From assembly GCA_014843695.1 (NCBI GenBank), contig CM026387.1:75704013-75768012 (forward strand): 64,000 nt of DNA, in the 5' to 3' direction. This document shows, piece after piece, positions 48,101 to 51,272 of the stretch (position 1 is its first letter; each line of letters opens with the position of its first letter). Below the pieces are notes generated by a model. It searched no databases. It was not told where the DNA came from and saw nothing but the letters and a program-made list of their open reading frames with translations. The position numbers and the translations under genes are program-made. Source of the DNA: Archivesica marissinica (lineage: Eukaryota > Mollusca > Bivalvia > Venerida > Vesicomyidae).

Positions 48101-50600
48101 GTACCACATATAGATAACATGTACGAGACATGTGTAAACAAAATAAACATGGAAACCAACATAAAACTTACCAATTATGTGGTCATTTGTGTGGGAGGAA
48201 ACCGGAGTACCCGGAGAAAACCCACCTGTCCGATCTGGCGACCACCGTACCATCTCACATACCTCCCGGTCTGAGGATCGAACCGGGGTCGCATTGGTGA
48301 GAAGCAAGCGCGCTAACCACTGCGCTAATCGGACAGCCATTCCTGATTTCTAGCAGAAGAGGCAATTATTATTTTGCTACTGTTCTGTATTAGTGAGCGT
48401 ATACACTACAGTTATATGTAAATTGAGAAGTCATTCATATAGCACTAGGTACGTTTCTTTGGTACAAATGTAATGAAACAAATAAGTTACGGTATTATGG
48501 GCGCAGTAATTCTGTTTTCGTGGTTATGGGCAATATACACTTGGATTTCGTCCTTTGTGAGAGCTATTCATAAAATCCGGACAAAACGCCGCTCGATCTG
48601 TCAAATGACTTTCTTATTATGGAATAGGATTTTATAGCTTAATCGCATTGGGCTCATGTATCCGTGATTTCTGCAAATACATTTAACGTCTAGAAGAAAA
48701 GCACAATCTATCTATCTATCTGTAACGATTGTGCCCTTAGGCAGGGCATTTAAATTCCACGTTGCCTCTTCTCTCTCGCTTGTGGCGATGGAATCCATCA
48801 GGAATGAGGTCACGAGAGTGATTAATATAAGTTGTAAGAACTTGTTTCGCTAAAATAACTTTGTATAAACTAAATGATGTTTATTTAAATGGTAAGTAAC
48901 AGTGATTTACCTCTTCTGGTAAGACTATAAGCACTTCTAACAGGAATGGAAGTTGTGCAGCATTTGATCCAAATCTGTAACACAGGAAGTCAGAACACAA
49001 TCAATATACAGATGAATGGATGAATACACAGGAAGTTAGAACACAATCAATATACAGACGAATGGATGAATCCACAGGAAGTCTGAACACAATCAATATA
49101 CAGACGAATGGATGAATCCACAGGAAGTCTGAACACAATCAATATACAGACGAATGGATGAATCCACAGGAAGTCGGAACACAATCAATATACAGACGAA
49201 GGGATGAATCCACAGGAAGTCAGAACACAATCAATATACAGATGAATGGATGAATCCACAGGAAGTCAGAACACAATCAATATACAGATGAATGGATGAA
49301 TCCACAGGAAGTCAGAACACAATCAATATACAGATGAATGGATGAATCCACAGGAAGTCGGAACACAATCAATATACAGACGAATGGATGAATCCACAGG
49401 AAGTTAGAACACAATCAATATACAGATGAATGGATGAATCCACAGGAAGTTAGAACACAATCAACATACAGACGAAGGGATGAATCCACAGGAAGTCAGA
49501 ACACAATCAATATACAGACGAATGGATGAATCCACAGGAAGTCAGAACACAATCAATATACAGACGAATGGATGAATCCACAGGAAGTCAGAACACAATC
49601 AATATACAGAGGAATGGATGAATCCACAGGAAGTCAGAACACAATCAATATACAGACGAATGGATGAATCCACAGGAAGTCAGAACACAATCAATATACA
49701 GACGAATGGATGAATCTATGTTTCAGGTTTATATGTAGCTTGCAACACCTGATAGCAGCACTGTACCTGATAACAGCACTGGACCTGAATGCAGCACTGG
49801 GCCTGATAGCAGCACTGGACATGATAGCAGCACTGGACCTGGTAGTAGCACTGGACCTGATAGCAGCACTGGACCTGATAACAGCACTGGACCTGGTAGT
49901 AGCACTGGACCTGAATGCAGCACTGGACCTGGTAGTAGCACTGGACCTGATAGCAGCATTGGACCTGGTAGCAGCACTGGACATGATAGCAGCACTGGAC
50001 CTGGTAGTAGCACTGGACCTGATAGCAGCACTGGACCTGATAACAGCACTGGACCTGGTAGTAGCACTGGACCTGAATGCAGCACTGGACATGATAGCAG
50101 CACTGGACCTGGTAGTAGCACTGTACCTGATAGCAGCACTGGACCTGATAGCAGCACTGTACCTGATAACAGCACTGGACCTGATAACAGCACTGGACCT
50201 GATAGCAGCACTGGACCTGATAGCAGCACTGGACCTGATAACAGCACTGGACCTGAATGCAGCACTGGACCTGAAAGCAGCACTGGACCTGATAACAGCA
50301 CTGGACCTGATAACAGCACTGGACCTGATAACAGCACTGGACAACACACCTCCCCAAGAAAAATATAAACAGTAATGTAATAATACACCTATTAAAATGT
50401 CCCATTCAGGTGCACGGTGTTTCAGGTACCACCATGCTAACTACATGTATATACTGTACAAACTGGGAACTAGCTGCCCTGTCCGACTGAAAGGAAAAAA
50501 CAATCAAAGATGGGAGGAATACTTACTTTTGGATTAGGTCTTGTACTGGATTTTTCCAAGCTAACATCTGTAGGGCAAGGTCAGCTAATGCTAAACTCAA
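11971..50600 (-). CDS. TNPO3: Transportin-3 gene, 22 exons, 5' end missing
   Basis: Importin-beta-family nuclear import receptor. The family binds RanGTP and carries SR-domain splicing factors into the nucleus. Joined exons (5' to 3', minus strand): 50527-50600, 48911-48974, 47365-47457, 45820-45960, 45389-45463, 43234-43334, 41976-42051, 40353-40415, 36476-36622, 33862-33969, 31282-31379, 30231-30370, 29462-29653, 28466-28557, 27400-27485, 25471-25531, 24253-24393, 23925-24041, 22593-22687, 15480-15636, 12900-13067, 11971-12144. They total 2463 nt, i.e. 820 codons plus stop, with every phase consistent and all junctions GT/AG. Diagnostic matches to TNPO3 as I know it: [89 protein letters not shown]. 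The human protein is about 923 residues, so the first ~100 residues are absent and lie upstream of 50600, probably beyond the LINE and outside the window. No stop or frameshift interrupts the joined exons, so the gene looks functional. Confidence 0.96.
12341..12835. repeat. 21-bp purine-rich minisatellite in the last TNPO3 intron, about 23 copies
   Basis: The unit is gtggaaaggaagatgggccat. The plus strand is purine-rich, so the TNPO3 pre-mRNA is pyrimidine-rich here. 21 is a multiple of 3 and all frames stay open on both strands, giving false ORFs up to 287 codons. Confidence 0.96.
12900..13067 (-). CDS. TNPO3: TNPO3 in-window exon 21 (residues 708-763)
   Basis: 168 nt encoding [20 protein letters not shown] through [20 protein letters not shown], ending QVDRP. 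It matches [25 protein letters not shown]. The acceptor is tttccccacag and the donor gtaagtata. Confidence 0.97.
13160..14119. repeat. 34-bp minisatellite, about 28 copies
   Basis: The unit contains aactgttcatacaaatgtca then tgtaattattcatg. It lies in the intron between in-window exons 20 and 21, about 90 bp from exon 21. Confidence 0.97.
14160..14295. mobile_element. Remnant of the TA-type MITE
   Basis: Contains cctctattaaccaaccagct and the right-end-like gcttacgacagggttgac. The terminal ctgta is replaced by ccggtacttaca, the start of the adjacent 29-bp array. Confidence 0.65.
14283..15480. repeat. 29-bp minisatellite (about 40 copies) built on the exon 20 donor site
   Basis: On the minus strand each unit reads gtaagtaccggtcaaacctg then tcgtaaggt. 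The first unit is the authentic exon 20 splice donor (AAGGAT|gtaagtaccggtc), so a near-consensus 5' splice site recurs every 29 bp. The other half of the unit matches the right end of the TA-type MITE (gcttacgacagggttgac). Confidence 0.95.
15480..15636 (-). CDS. TNPO3: TNPO3 in-window exon 20 (residues 655-707)
   Basis: 157 nt encoding [20 protein letters not shown] through [20 protein letters not shown], matching RFIQRSPVTLLRSQVV...ASTTLDHRDANCSVMRF. The acceptor is gtgtattgcag. The donor gtaagtaccggtc is the first of about 40 tandem near-copies in the 29-bp array at 14283-15480. Confidence 0.96.
15681..22048. repeat. 20-bp minisatellite, 6.4 kb, over 300 copies
   Basis: The unit is acaaacattcctccacaaat, with variants in attc/agtc, cctcc/cctct/atcc, and 4-bp acaa additions. 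It fills nearly all of the TNPO3 intron between exons 19 and 20. Stretches at 18440-18960 and 20000-21000 have many one-base losses (for example cctcacaaat) that break the period. These look more like residual long-read error or assembly collapse than ordinary divergence. Confidence 0.97.
22073..22338 (+). mobile_element. SINE family B (Thr-tRNA-like head)
   Basis: The head is tgtagtccagtggtaacacg then ctggactggtaatccag, an anticodon-arm-like stem with GGT in the loop. Box B is decayed (ggattgatccc). The tail is cgctcatatgggcaaccggt then agcgacaataaataaacg. A second copy lies at 29022-29300 on the minus strand. Confidence 0.87.
22480..22562. repeat. 21-bp tandem repeat, 4 copies
   Basis: The unit is ataaatcatgctcacttcag plus one base. 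It ends about 30 bp from the exon 19 donor. Confidence 0.9.
22593..22687 (-). CDS. TNPO3: TNPO3 in-window exon 19 (residues 624-655)
   Basis: 95 nt encoding [20 protein letters not shown] then [11 protein letters not shown], matching [22 protein letters not shown]. The acceptor is acttacttacag and the donor gtcagtac. The following intron is about 7 kb, almost all of it the 20-bp array. Confidence 0.97.
22782..22945 (+). mobile_element. SINE family A, diverged
   Basis: The head tagcacagtggctaactcac and cgcttctcaccaatg are recognisable. The middle is degraded and the tail (tgttgttaggggttgtttca) matches the family end. Confidence 0.75.
22964..23145. mobile_element. TA-type MITE
   Basis: Ends tacagtcaaccctgtcttaa and aacacagggttgactgta form an inverted pair flanked by TA. 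Contains gtggctgcttaacataggtg. Confidence 0.85.
23320..23920. other. Non-coding stretch next to exon 18
   Basis: Contains repeated wording such as aaggtcaaccaagactttga, gtgaccttggatcc and gggtcatctactgagaatgg. It resembles a dispersed repeat, but I cannot define its ends. No gene is seen. Confidence 0.4.
23925..24041 (-). CDS. TNPO3: TNPO3 in-window exon 18 (residues 585-623)
   Basis: 117 nt encoding [20 protein letters not shown] then [19 protein letters not shown], nearly identical to the vertebrate segment [16 protein letters not shown]. The acceptor is gttattatag and the donor gtatatatc. Confidence 0.97.
24253..24393 (-). CDS. TNPO3: TNPO3 in-window exon 17 (residues 538-584)
   Basis: 141 nt encoding [20 protein letters not shown] then [20 protein letters not shown], matching [21 protein letters not shown]. 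The acceptor is ttggtattacag and the donor gtatgtctg. A 25-bp copy of the acceptor plus the first 16 exon bases lies 63 bp upstream in the transcript, at 24441-24465. Confidence 0.97.
24441..24465 (-). repeat. Duplicate of the exon 17 acceptor and first 16 exon bases
   Basis: 25 bp identical to 24378-24402, 63 bp upstream in the transcript. It contains attacag followed by GTATGGCCGGTGTTAT. It joins directly to the last unit of the exon 16 array. Confidence 0.9.
24466..25530. repeat. 72-bp minisatellite (about 14.8 copies) carrying exon 16 and its donor
   Basis: On the minus strand each unit is 44 bp of exon 16 (from TAACCAATGGTCAGG to ATACAAGAG) plus 28 bp of intron (gtatgttccctttataaacc...). 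It therefore has an exon-internal ctacag that could act as an acceptor and an intact gtatgt donor. The most 5' copy at 25471-25531 is the authentic exon. Two one-base deletions (near 25450 and 24526) interrupt the otherwise open frame. The last copy is fused to a duplicate of the exon 17 acceptor. Confidence 0.96.
25471..25531 (-). CDS. TNPO3: TNPO3 in-window exon 16 (residues 517-537), head of an exon-bearing array
   Basis: 61 nt encoding [20 protein letters not shown], matching [20 protein letters not shown]. The acceptor ttatgtttcag is unique to this copy. The donor is gtatgttccc. The last 44 exon bases plus 28 intron bases are repeated about 14 times downstream (24466-25470) as a 72-bp minisatellite. 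Only this first copy has both the unique acceptor and the phase needed to join exon 15 (phase 2) to exon 17 (phase 0). Confidence 0.93.
25532..27399. other. TNPO3 intron, AT-rich and without recognised elements
   Basis: About 1.9 kb with no tandem array, which is unusual for this gene's longer introns. It contains a short GC-rich block near 25910-25990 (gtatactacggccagggata). I see no coding similarity on either strand. Confidence 0.5.
27400..27485 (-). CDS. TNPO3: TNPO3 in-window exon 15 (residues 489-517)
   Basis: 86 nt encoding [20 protein letters not shown] then LDRLSAVF plus two bases of Arg, matching SSDPTVFLDRLAVIFR. The acceptor is tttatgttgtag and the donor gtaatacaag. A 23-bp minisatellite starts about 20 bp upstream of the acceptor. 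Confidence 0.94.
27505..28010. repeat. 23-bp minisatellite, about 21 copies, near the exon 15 acceptor
   Basis: The unit is gtgtctatagcaaaatctca then cag. On the minus strand each unit contains ttttgctatag, which resembles a 3' splice site. The array starts about 20 bp from the authentic acceptor, whose upstream sequence (gtgagattttgctg) is a partial unit. Confidence 0.95.
28180..28350. repeat. 76-bp duplication, about two copies
   Basis: gtattggtgctatacactgg and ctaggaatgttcctggaact occur twice in tandem, with a partial third copy. Confidence 0.9.
28386..28465. repeat. AAAC/GTTT microsatellite containing the exon 14 donor
   Basis: A plus-strand run of acaaacaaacaa ends at 28465. On the minus strand the exon ends AATAAG and the intron begins gtttgtttgtttg, so the splice donor is the first repeat unit. 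Confidence 0.95.
28466..28557 (-). CDS. TNPO3: TNPO3 in-window exon 14 (residues 458-488)
   Basis: 92 nt encoding [20 protein letters not shown] then [10 protein letters not shown], matching [24 protein letters not shown]. Both ends touch repeats. The acceptor ttctaatctattcag is the first member of a 53-bp tandem array, and the donor gtttgtttg lies inside a GTTT microsatellite. Confidence 0.9.
28556..28800. repeat. 53-bp array (about 4.7 copies) carrying the exon 14 acceptor
   Basis: On the minus strand each unit contains gtcttctaatctatgcag followed by GTGTGG. The authentic acceptor is ttctaatctattcag|GTGTGG, and copies recur at 28611, 28664, 28717 and 28770 (approximate). Only about 6 exon bases are included. 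Confidence 0.92.
29022..29300 (-). mobile_element. SINE family B
   Basis: A minus-strand copy with an intact head (tctgtagtccagtggtaaca), box B ggttcgattcccc and the shared tail agcgacaataaat. It lies in the intron between exons 13 and 14. Confidence 0.9.
29462..29653 (-). CDS. TNPO3: TNPO3 in-window exon 13 (residues 394-458)
   Basis: 192 nt, the longest exon. It encodes [20 protein letters not shown] through [20 protein letters not shown] and ends GLLKG, matching [20 protein letters not shown]...[20 protein letters not shown]. The acceptor is aaatttcag and the donor gtttgtct. Confidence 0.96.
30231..30370 (-). CDS. TNPO3: TNPO3 in-window exon 12 (residues 347-394)
   Basis: 140 nt encoding [20 protein letters not shown] through [20 protein letters not shown], matching [21 protein letters not shown]. 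The acceptor is ctatttgacag and the donor gtaagttat. Confidence 0.96.
30699..30810 (-). mobile_element. SINE family E, fragment
   Basis: Contains gctcgattgcgaaacaagtt, ttatattaatcactctcgag and cctgatggaatccatcgcca. Its tail shares the cgattgcgaaacaagtt motif with family A. A similar fragment without the tail lies near 29700-29790. Confidence 0.7.
30835..31150. repeat. 26-bp minisatellite, about 12 copies
   Basis: The unit contains aaaactcatcacaattttgc then aaagac. It lies in the intron between exons 11 and 12. Confidence 0.96.
31282..31379 (-). CDS. TNPO3: TNPO3 in-window exon 11 (residues 315-347)
   Basis: 98 nt encoding [20 protein letters not shown] through [12 protein letters not shown], matching [20 protein letters not shown]. 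The acceptor is ctttctacag and the donor gtaagtatc. It ends after two bases of a Pro codon. Confidence 0.95.
31461..31731 (+). mobile_element. MITE with CAGGGATCATTCTAG ends and 6-bp target duplication
   Basis: The left end CAGGGATCATTCTAG and right end CTAGAATGAACCCTG form imperfect inverted repeats. AAACAA flanks both sides (31455-31460 and 31732-31737). No ORF. Other copies: 33442-33762 (inverted) and 37000-37286. Confidence 0.85.
31884..32365 (+). mobile_element. TTAA-type MITE, copy 1
   Basis: Ends ttaaagcgatactacatc and gcgatgtaatgtcgctttaa are inverted repeats including TTAA, as expected for piggyBac- or Kolobok-type elements. Other copies: 47507-48020 and 63741-64000. Confidence 0.85.
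32440..32629. mobile_element. TA-type MITE, diverged left end
   Basis: Contains gttagtggtcacctccatta, aagcagccaacccatac and the right end gcttacgatagatttgactg. The left terminus is degraded. Confidence 0.75.
32697..32915 (-). mobile_element. SINE family E
   Basis: Contains agctcgattgcgaaacaagt, gagacctcattcctgatgga and cttgcctaagggcacaatcg. Read on the minus strand, the head side carries a box B-like region. Confidence 0.75.
33221..33366 (-). mobile_element. SINE family A, 5'-truncated
   Basis: Tail and core (gtgggaggaaaccggagtac) are present. The tRNA-like head is missing after cacctgtccgatctggc. Confidence 0.85.
33442..33762 (-). mobile_element. CAGGG-ended MITE, inverted copy
   Basis: Ends cagggttcattc and ctagaatgatccctg. 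TATAAT flanks both sides, with one extra G on the left. Confidence 0.8.
33862..33969 (-). CDS. TNPO3: TNPO3 in-window exon 10 (residues 279-314)
   Basis: 108 nt encoding [20 protein letters not shown] then [16 protein letters not shown], matching [25 protein letters not shown]. The acceptor tgtttcacttccag and the first 24 exon bases are iterated about 20 times upstream as a 60-bp minisatellite. I take the copy joined to the rest of the exon. The donor is gtaagtgtat. Confidence 0.95.
33946..35145. repeat. 60-bp minisatellite (about 20 copies) carrying the exon 10 acceptor
   Basis: On the minus strand each unit is 24 exon-like bases (GATGGCATCCTTGACCC...) plus 36 intron bases ending ctgtttcacttccag. 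A strong 3' splice site therefore recurs every 60 bp (or about 36-51 bp in shortened units) before the authentic exon 10. Read in the exon frame, each unit hits a TAA in its intron part. Confidence 0.96.
35284..35530 (+). mobile_element. SINE family F (tRNA-like head)
   Basis: The head is ctccgtggcctagtggttaa then ggcgtccat, with box B-like ggggttcgttctg. It is probably a SINE rather than a working tRNA, because the T-arm region is imperfect and a long non-tRNA body follows. Confidence 0.65.
35638..35722. repeat. 16-bp tandem repeat, 5 copies
   Basis: The unit ttcacttaatcatgct is repeated with one variant (cata). Confidence 0.92.
35935..36520. repeat. 53-bp minisatellite (about 11 copies) carrying the exon 9 donor
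   Basis: On the minus strand each unit is the last 42 bases of exon 9 (ATCATAGCCTTATG...GGATCAT) plus 11 intron bases gtatgtactca. The gtatgt donor recurs every 53 bp. Reading past the authentic donor hits TAG after five codons. Confidence 0.96.
36476..36622 (-). CDS. TNPO3: TNPO3 in-window exon 9 (residues 230-278)
   Basis: 147 nt encoding [20 protein letters not shown] through [20 protein letters not shown], matching FNFWYRLGEHLYK...YIQRLLHALARHCQLEPDH. The acceptor is tatttaacag. The donor gtatgtactc and the last 42 exon bases form the 53-bp minisatellite unit that fills 35935-36520. I take the most 5' donor because it joins in frame to the next exon. Confidence 0.94.
36668..36990 (-). 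mobile_element. SINE family D, two adjacent degraded copies
   Basis: The first copy is about 36668-36842 (aaacttgcaccaacagttta, ggctacggagatcc). The second, shorter copy runs to about 36990 and shares ggcacccatctaggcagtat and gtagaaccatcaacct. Confidence 0.7.
37000..37286 (+). mobile_element. CAGGG-ended MITE, copy 3
   Basis: Starts cagggatcattctag and ends ctagaatgaaccctg. The 6-bp CATCTA is duplicated at 36994-36999 and 37287-37292. Confidence 0.9.
37555..37835. repeat. 20-bp minisatellite, about 13 copies
   Basis: The unit is tagttagcttagatccactc. Confidence 0.95.
37925..38310. repeat. 20-bp G-rich minisatellite
   Basis: The unit is ggtatggagggggattgcat, with 5-bp additions (ggcat). It grades into the next, longer-unit array. 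Confidence 0.95.
38310..39480. repeat. 79-bp minisatellite, about 14 copies, derived from the 20-bp array
   Basis: The unit contains the 20-bp array motif (tatggagggggattgcatgg) plus gggagagcaccgacacaaga and cctaggtttatagt. The longer unit has evidently recruited flanking sequence. The accgacacaagacctaggtt part resembles the ggtctcgtgtcggtg region of SINE family B. Confidence 0.93.
39540..39785. repeat. 53-bp tandem repeat, about 4.5 copies
   Basis: The unit contains gtatgtcatgtttatacata and cagcatgacatcatcacttg. A separate 35-bp pair (gaatgacgtcacaacactac) follows at 39860-39928. Confidence 0.92.
40090..40325 (+). mobile_element. SINE family A, head lost, internal duplication
   Basis: The plus-strand copy lacks the tRNA-like head. 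The block gtgagatggtacggtggtcg to gggtactccag is duplicated (near 40103 and 40163). The tail ends gttgtaaaataaat, close to exon 8. Confidence 0.88.
40353..40415 (-). CDS. TNPO3: TNPO3 in-window exon 8 (residues 209-229)
   Basis: 63 nt encoding [20 protein letters not shown] then E, matching [21 protein letters not shown]. The acceptor is atattttcag and the donor gtaagattt. A plus-strand SINE ends about 30 bp away. Confidence 0.96.
40725..41295. repeat. 32-bp minisatellite, about 18 copies
   Basis: The unit contains acaagaccagagtatccgga then cacattcaaacc. Confidence 0.96.
41296..41957. repeat. Second 32-bp minisatellite, related to the previous one, about 20 copies
   Basis: The unit contains aaaaccactagatcaatgtg then tcccgacacaac. 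It has the same period and a common skeleton (agac/agat-ca-gtgtcc-gacaca), with transitional units between 41280 and 41420. The array ends about 20 bp from the exon 7 donor. Confidence 0.95.
41976..42051 (-). CDS. TNPO3: TNPO3 in-window exon 7 (residues 183-208)
   Basis: 76 nt encoding [20 protein letters not shown] then DKPNQ, nearly identical to [20 protein letters not shown]. The acceptor is ctgtttcag and the donor gtgggtag. A 32-bp minisatellite starts about 20 bp past the donor. Confidence 0.96.
42189..42515 (-). mobile_element. SINE family D with internal duplication
   Basis: Contains cttaaagtcgaccaggcagc at one end. The block gctatggaaactctccatct to aaccagctgc is present twice, about 110 bp apart. 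The head side is degraded. Confidence 0.7.
42540..43160. repeat. 40-bp minisatellite, about 15 copies
   Basis: The unit contains aagctttctgattggatgca then gtagagtacaaactctgcat. It ends about 75 bp from the exon 6 donor. Confidence 0.96.
43234..43334 (-). CDS. TNPO3: TNPO3 in-window exon 6 (residues 150-183)
   Basis: 101 nt encoding [20 protein letters not shown] through SVAEEDID plus two bases of Lys, matching [20 protein letters not shown]. The acceptor is cacactgcag. The donor is gtacac, a weak site. Confidence 0.92.
43381..43630 (+). mobile_element. SINE family C (tRNA-headed, tail shared with family B)
   Basis: The head has gttatcgaggtcgctgactt and box B gggttcgagcccc. The 3' end cgctcacatgggcaaccggt then agcgac matches family B, implying the same partner LINE. 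Confidence 0.82.
43735..43930 (+). mobile_element. SINE family E
   Basis: Contains box B-like ggattcgagccccgctgt, tgcccttaggcaaggcattt, ggattccatcaggaatgagg and the tail ttgtttcgcaatcaagctaa. Confidence 0.8.
43931..45388. other. TNPO3 intron, mostly unassigned
   Basis: No gene seen. Two related blocks occur about 170 bp apart (ttacaaattaggctacagag near 44561 and ggacaaattagggtacaggc near 44727), both followed by a cggcttccc/cggcacttctgtc-type motif. They suggest an old repeat I cannot name. Confidence 0.4.
45389..45463 (-). CDS. TNPO3: TNPO3 in-window exon 5 (residues 125-149)
   Basis: 75 nt encoding [20 protein letters not shown]..., matching [20 protein letters not shown]. The acceptor is catgttttag and the donor gtaaatata. 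It is phase 0 at both ends. Confidence 0.95.
45480..45740. repeat. ~64-bp tandem repeat, about 4 copies, upstream of exon 5
   Basis: Units contain ggtacactgttaacagtctg and caccacattctacagcaata. The array lies in the short intron between exons 4 and 5. Confidence 0.9.
45820..45960 (-). CDS. TNPO3: TNPO3 in-window exon 4 (residues 78-124)
   Basis: 141 nt starting [20 protein letters not shown] and ending LFTAPFKAM, matching the VFRCLGSWFNLGVL region. The acceptor tgtgtatttcag and about the first 23 exon bases form part of the 59-bp minisatellite unit lying immediately upstream in the transcript (45955-46800). The donor is gtgagtatc. A second, diverged copy of the donor region lies near 45745. 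Confidence 0.94.
45955..46800. repeat. 59-bp minisatellite (about 14 copies) carrying the exon 4 acceptor
   Basis: On the minus strand the unit nearest the exon reads gtgtatttcag|GGCGTGTGTA then CAGAGAATATGTC, matching the authentic exon start over about 23 bases with a few mismatches. Most units further away read tttagggtatgtg, keeping an AG. Confidence 0.93.
46931..47187. mobile_element. Small MITE with TCAGGGTTCCC ends
   Basis: Left end tcagggttcccgctgt and right end gagggaaccctga are inverted repeats. The interior is rich in gtggcg/tcgcca motifs. I could not find a clear target duplication. Confidence 0.7.
47365..47457 (-). CDS. TNPO3: TNPO3 in-window exon 3 (residues 47-77)
   Basis: 93 nt encoding [20 protein letters not shown]..., matching [20 protein letters not shown]. 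The acceptor is atatcattcag. The donor GTAGCG is weak compared with the gene's other donors. Confidence 0.95.
47507..48020 (+). mobile_element. TTAA-type MITE, copy 2
   Basis: Left end ttaaagcgacactgcatcag, right end gcgatgtaatgtcgctttga (the last TTAA mutated to TTGA). The interior is collinear with 31884-32365 (acaaacgtcgtatacg, tgtagaccacaaacactgtt). Confidence 0.88.
48171..48338 (-). mobile_element. SINE family A, 3'-truncated
   Basis: The head (ctaatcggacagcc on plus) and core (aaaccggagtacccggagaa) are well conserved. The tail is missing beyond tatgtggtcatttgtg. Confidence 0.88.
48722..48865 (+). mobile_element. SINE family E, 5'-truncated
   Basis: Contains cgattgtgcccttaggcagg, cgatggaatccatcaggaat and aagttgtaagaacttgtttc. 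Confidence 0.8.
48911..48974 (-). CDS. TNPO3: TNPO3 in-window exon 2 (residues 25-46)
   Basis: 64 nt encoding [21 protein letters not shown], matching SLPFLLEILTVLPEE of TNPO3. The acceptor cttcctgtgttacag takes its pyrimidine tract from the edge of the adjacent 46-bp minisatellite. The donor is gtaaatcac. Confidence 0.95.
48978..49715. repeat. 46-bp minisatellite (about 16 copies) starting in the exon 2 polypyrimidine tract
   Basis: The unit contains acaggaagtcagaacacaat and atacagatgaatggatgaat. On the minus strand each unit has tgttctgacttcctgtg, identical to the pyrimidine tract and possible branch point before exon 2. The final AG is not repeated. Confidence 0.94.
49740..50345. repeat. 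18-bp minisatellite, about 33 copies
   Basis: The unit is ctggacctgatagcagca. All frames stay open on both strands, producing spurious ORFs over 200 codons. Confidence 0.96.
50527..50600 (-). CDS. TNPO3: TNPO3 in-window exon 1 (residues 1-25 of the joined product)
   Basis: 74 nt encoding [16 protein letters not shown], equivalent to the LALAIADLALQM helix near residue 100 of TNPO3. The acceptor is gaattgcag and the donor gtaagtatt. It starts in phase 0 and ends after two bases of a Lys codon. This is the most 5' exon I can place. The next exon upstream should end around a SPVIVTQ-like motif and is not seen up to 64000. Confidence 0.93.
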
Positions 50601-51061
50601 CTGCAATTCAAAAATGTTAACAACTGACACTGGGGTTGCAAAGGTGGTTCAGACAAGGTTAATATTTATACAGAGTCATAACCTGGAAGTTTGGGGATTT
50701 CAGCAAATCGGAAAGGAAGTGATTTAACAATATACATGATTGTTCAGACAAAGGACTAATTCAATTTAGAGTAAATATCACAATGTTCATGCATAATACT
50801 CCGTTTCAATAAGAGATCCAATATTGAAGATTGAGACTTCCGGTCTATCAATATGGACGTGTTTTTATGAGCTGGTGAAGGAATTAGCTATTGTTGGGAA
50901 AAAACAGTGTTATTGGAGTTTGTTTTGGATATTTGAATATTGAATCGAATGCACGAATATTGGAGGTATCGATATAAACAATAAAATGTGAGTAAAACTT
51001 GAGGCTTTTGAACAGTGGTTTATTGGGAAATTGGATATGTATTGATTGAGATCACACATTG

Positions 51062-51240
51062 ACCGTGTAATACAAACCGGTTTATCTGGATAATCTATTC
51101 TTATCTGGAATGTCTATTTATAAACTTACACTGTTGTAACCGTCACACGCTAATAATACAAACCGGTTTATCTGGATAGTCTGTTATCATCTGGACTGTC
51201 TATTTATAAACTTACACTGTTGTAACCGACACACGATAAT
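51062..51240 (+). repeat. 86-bp tandem duplication in the LINE 5' region
   Basis: The string acaaaccggtttatctgga occurs twice, 86 bp apart, and is followed both times by similar text ending in acacttgttgtaacc-like sequence. It may be a two-copy 5' UTR monomer, as some L1 elements have. The rest of 50826-51270 shows no other structure. Confidence 0.7.
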
Positions 51241-51272
51241 AACAAATTGAACTACAATACACACGAGGAGAA

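Noticed and set aside
49691..50405. Four overlapping ORFs above 200 codons
   Set aside because: They are 18-bp array artefacts on both strands.
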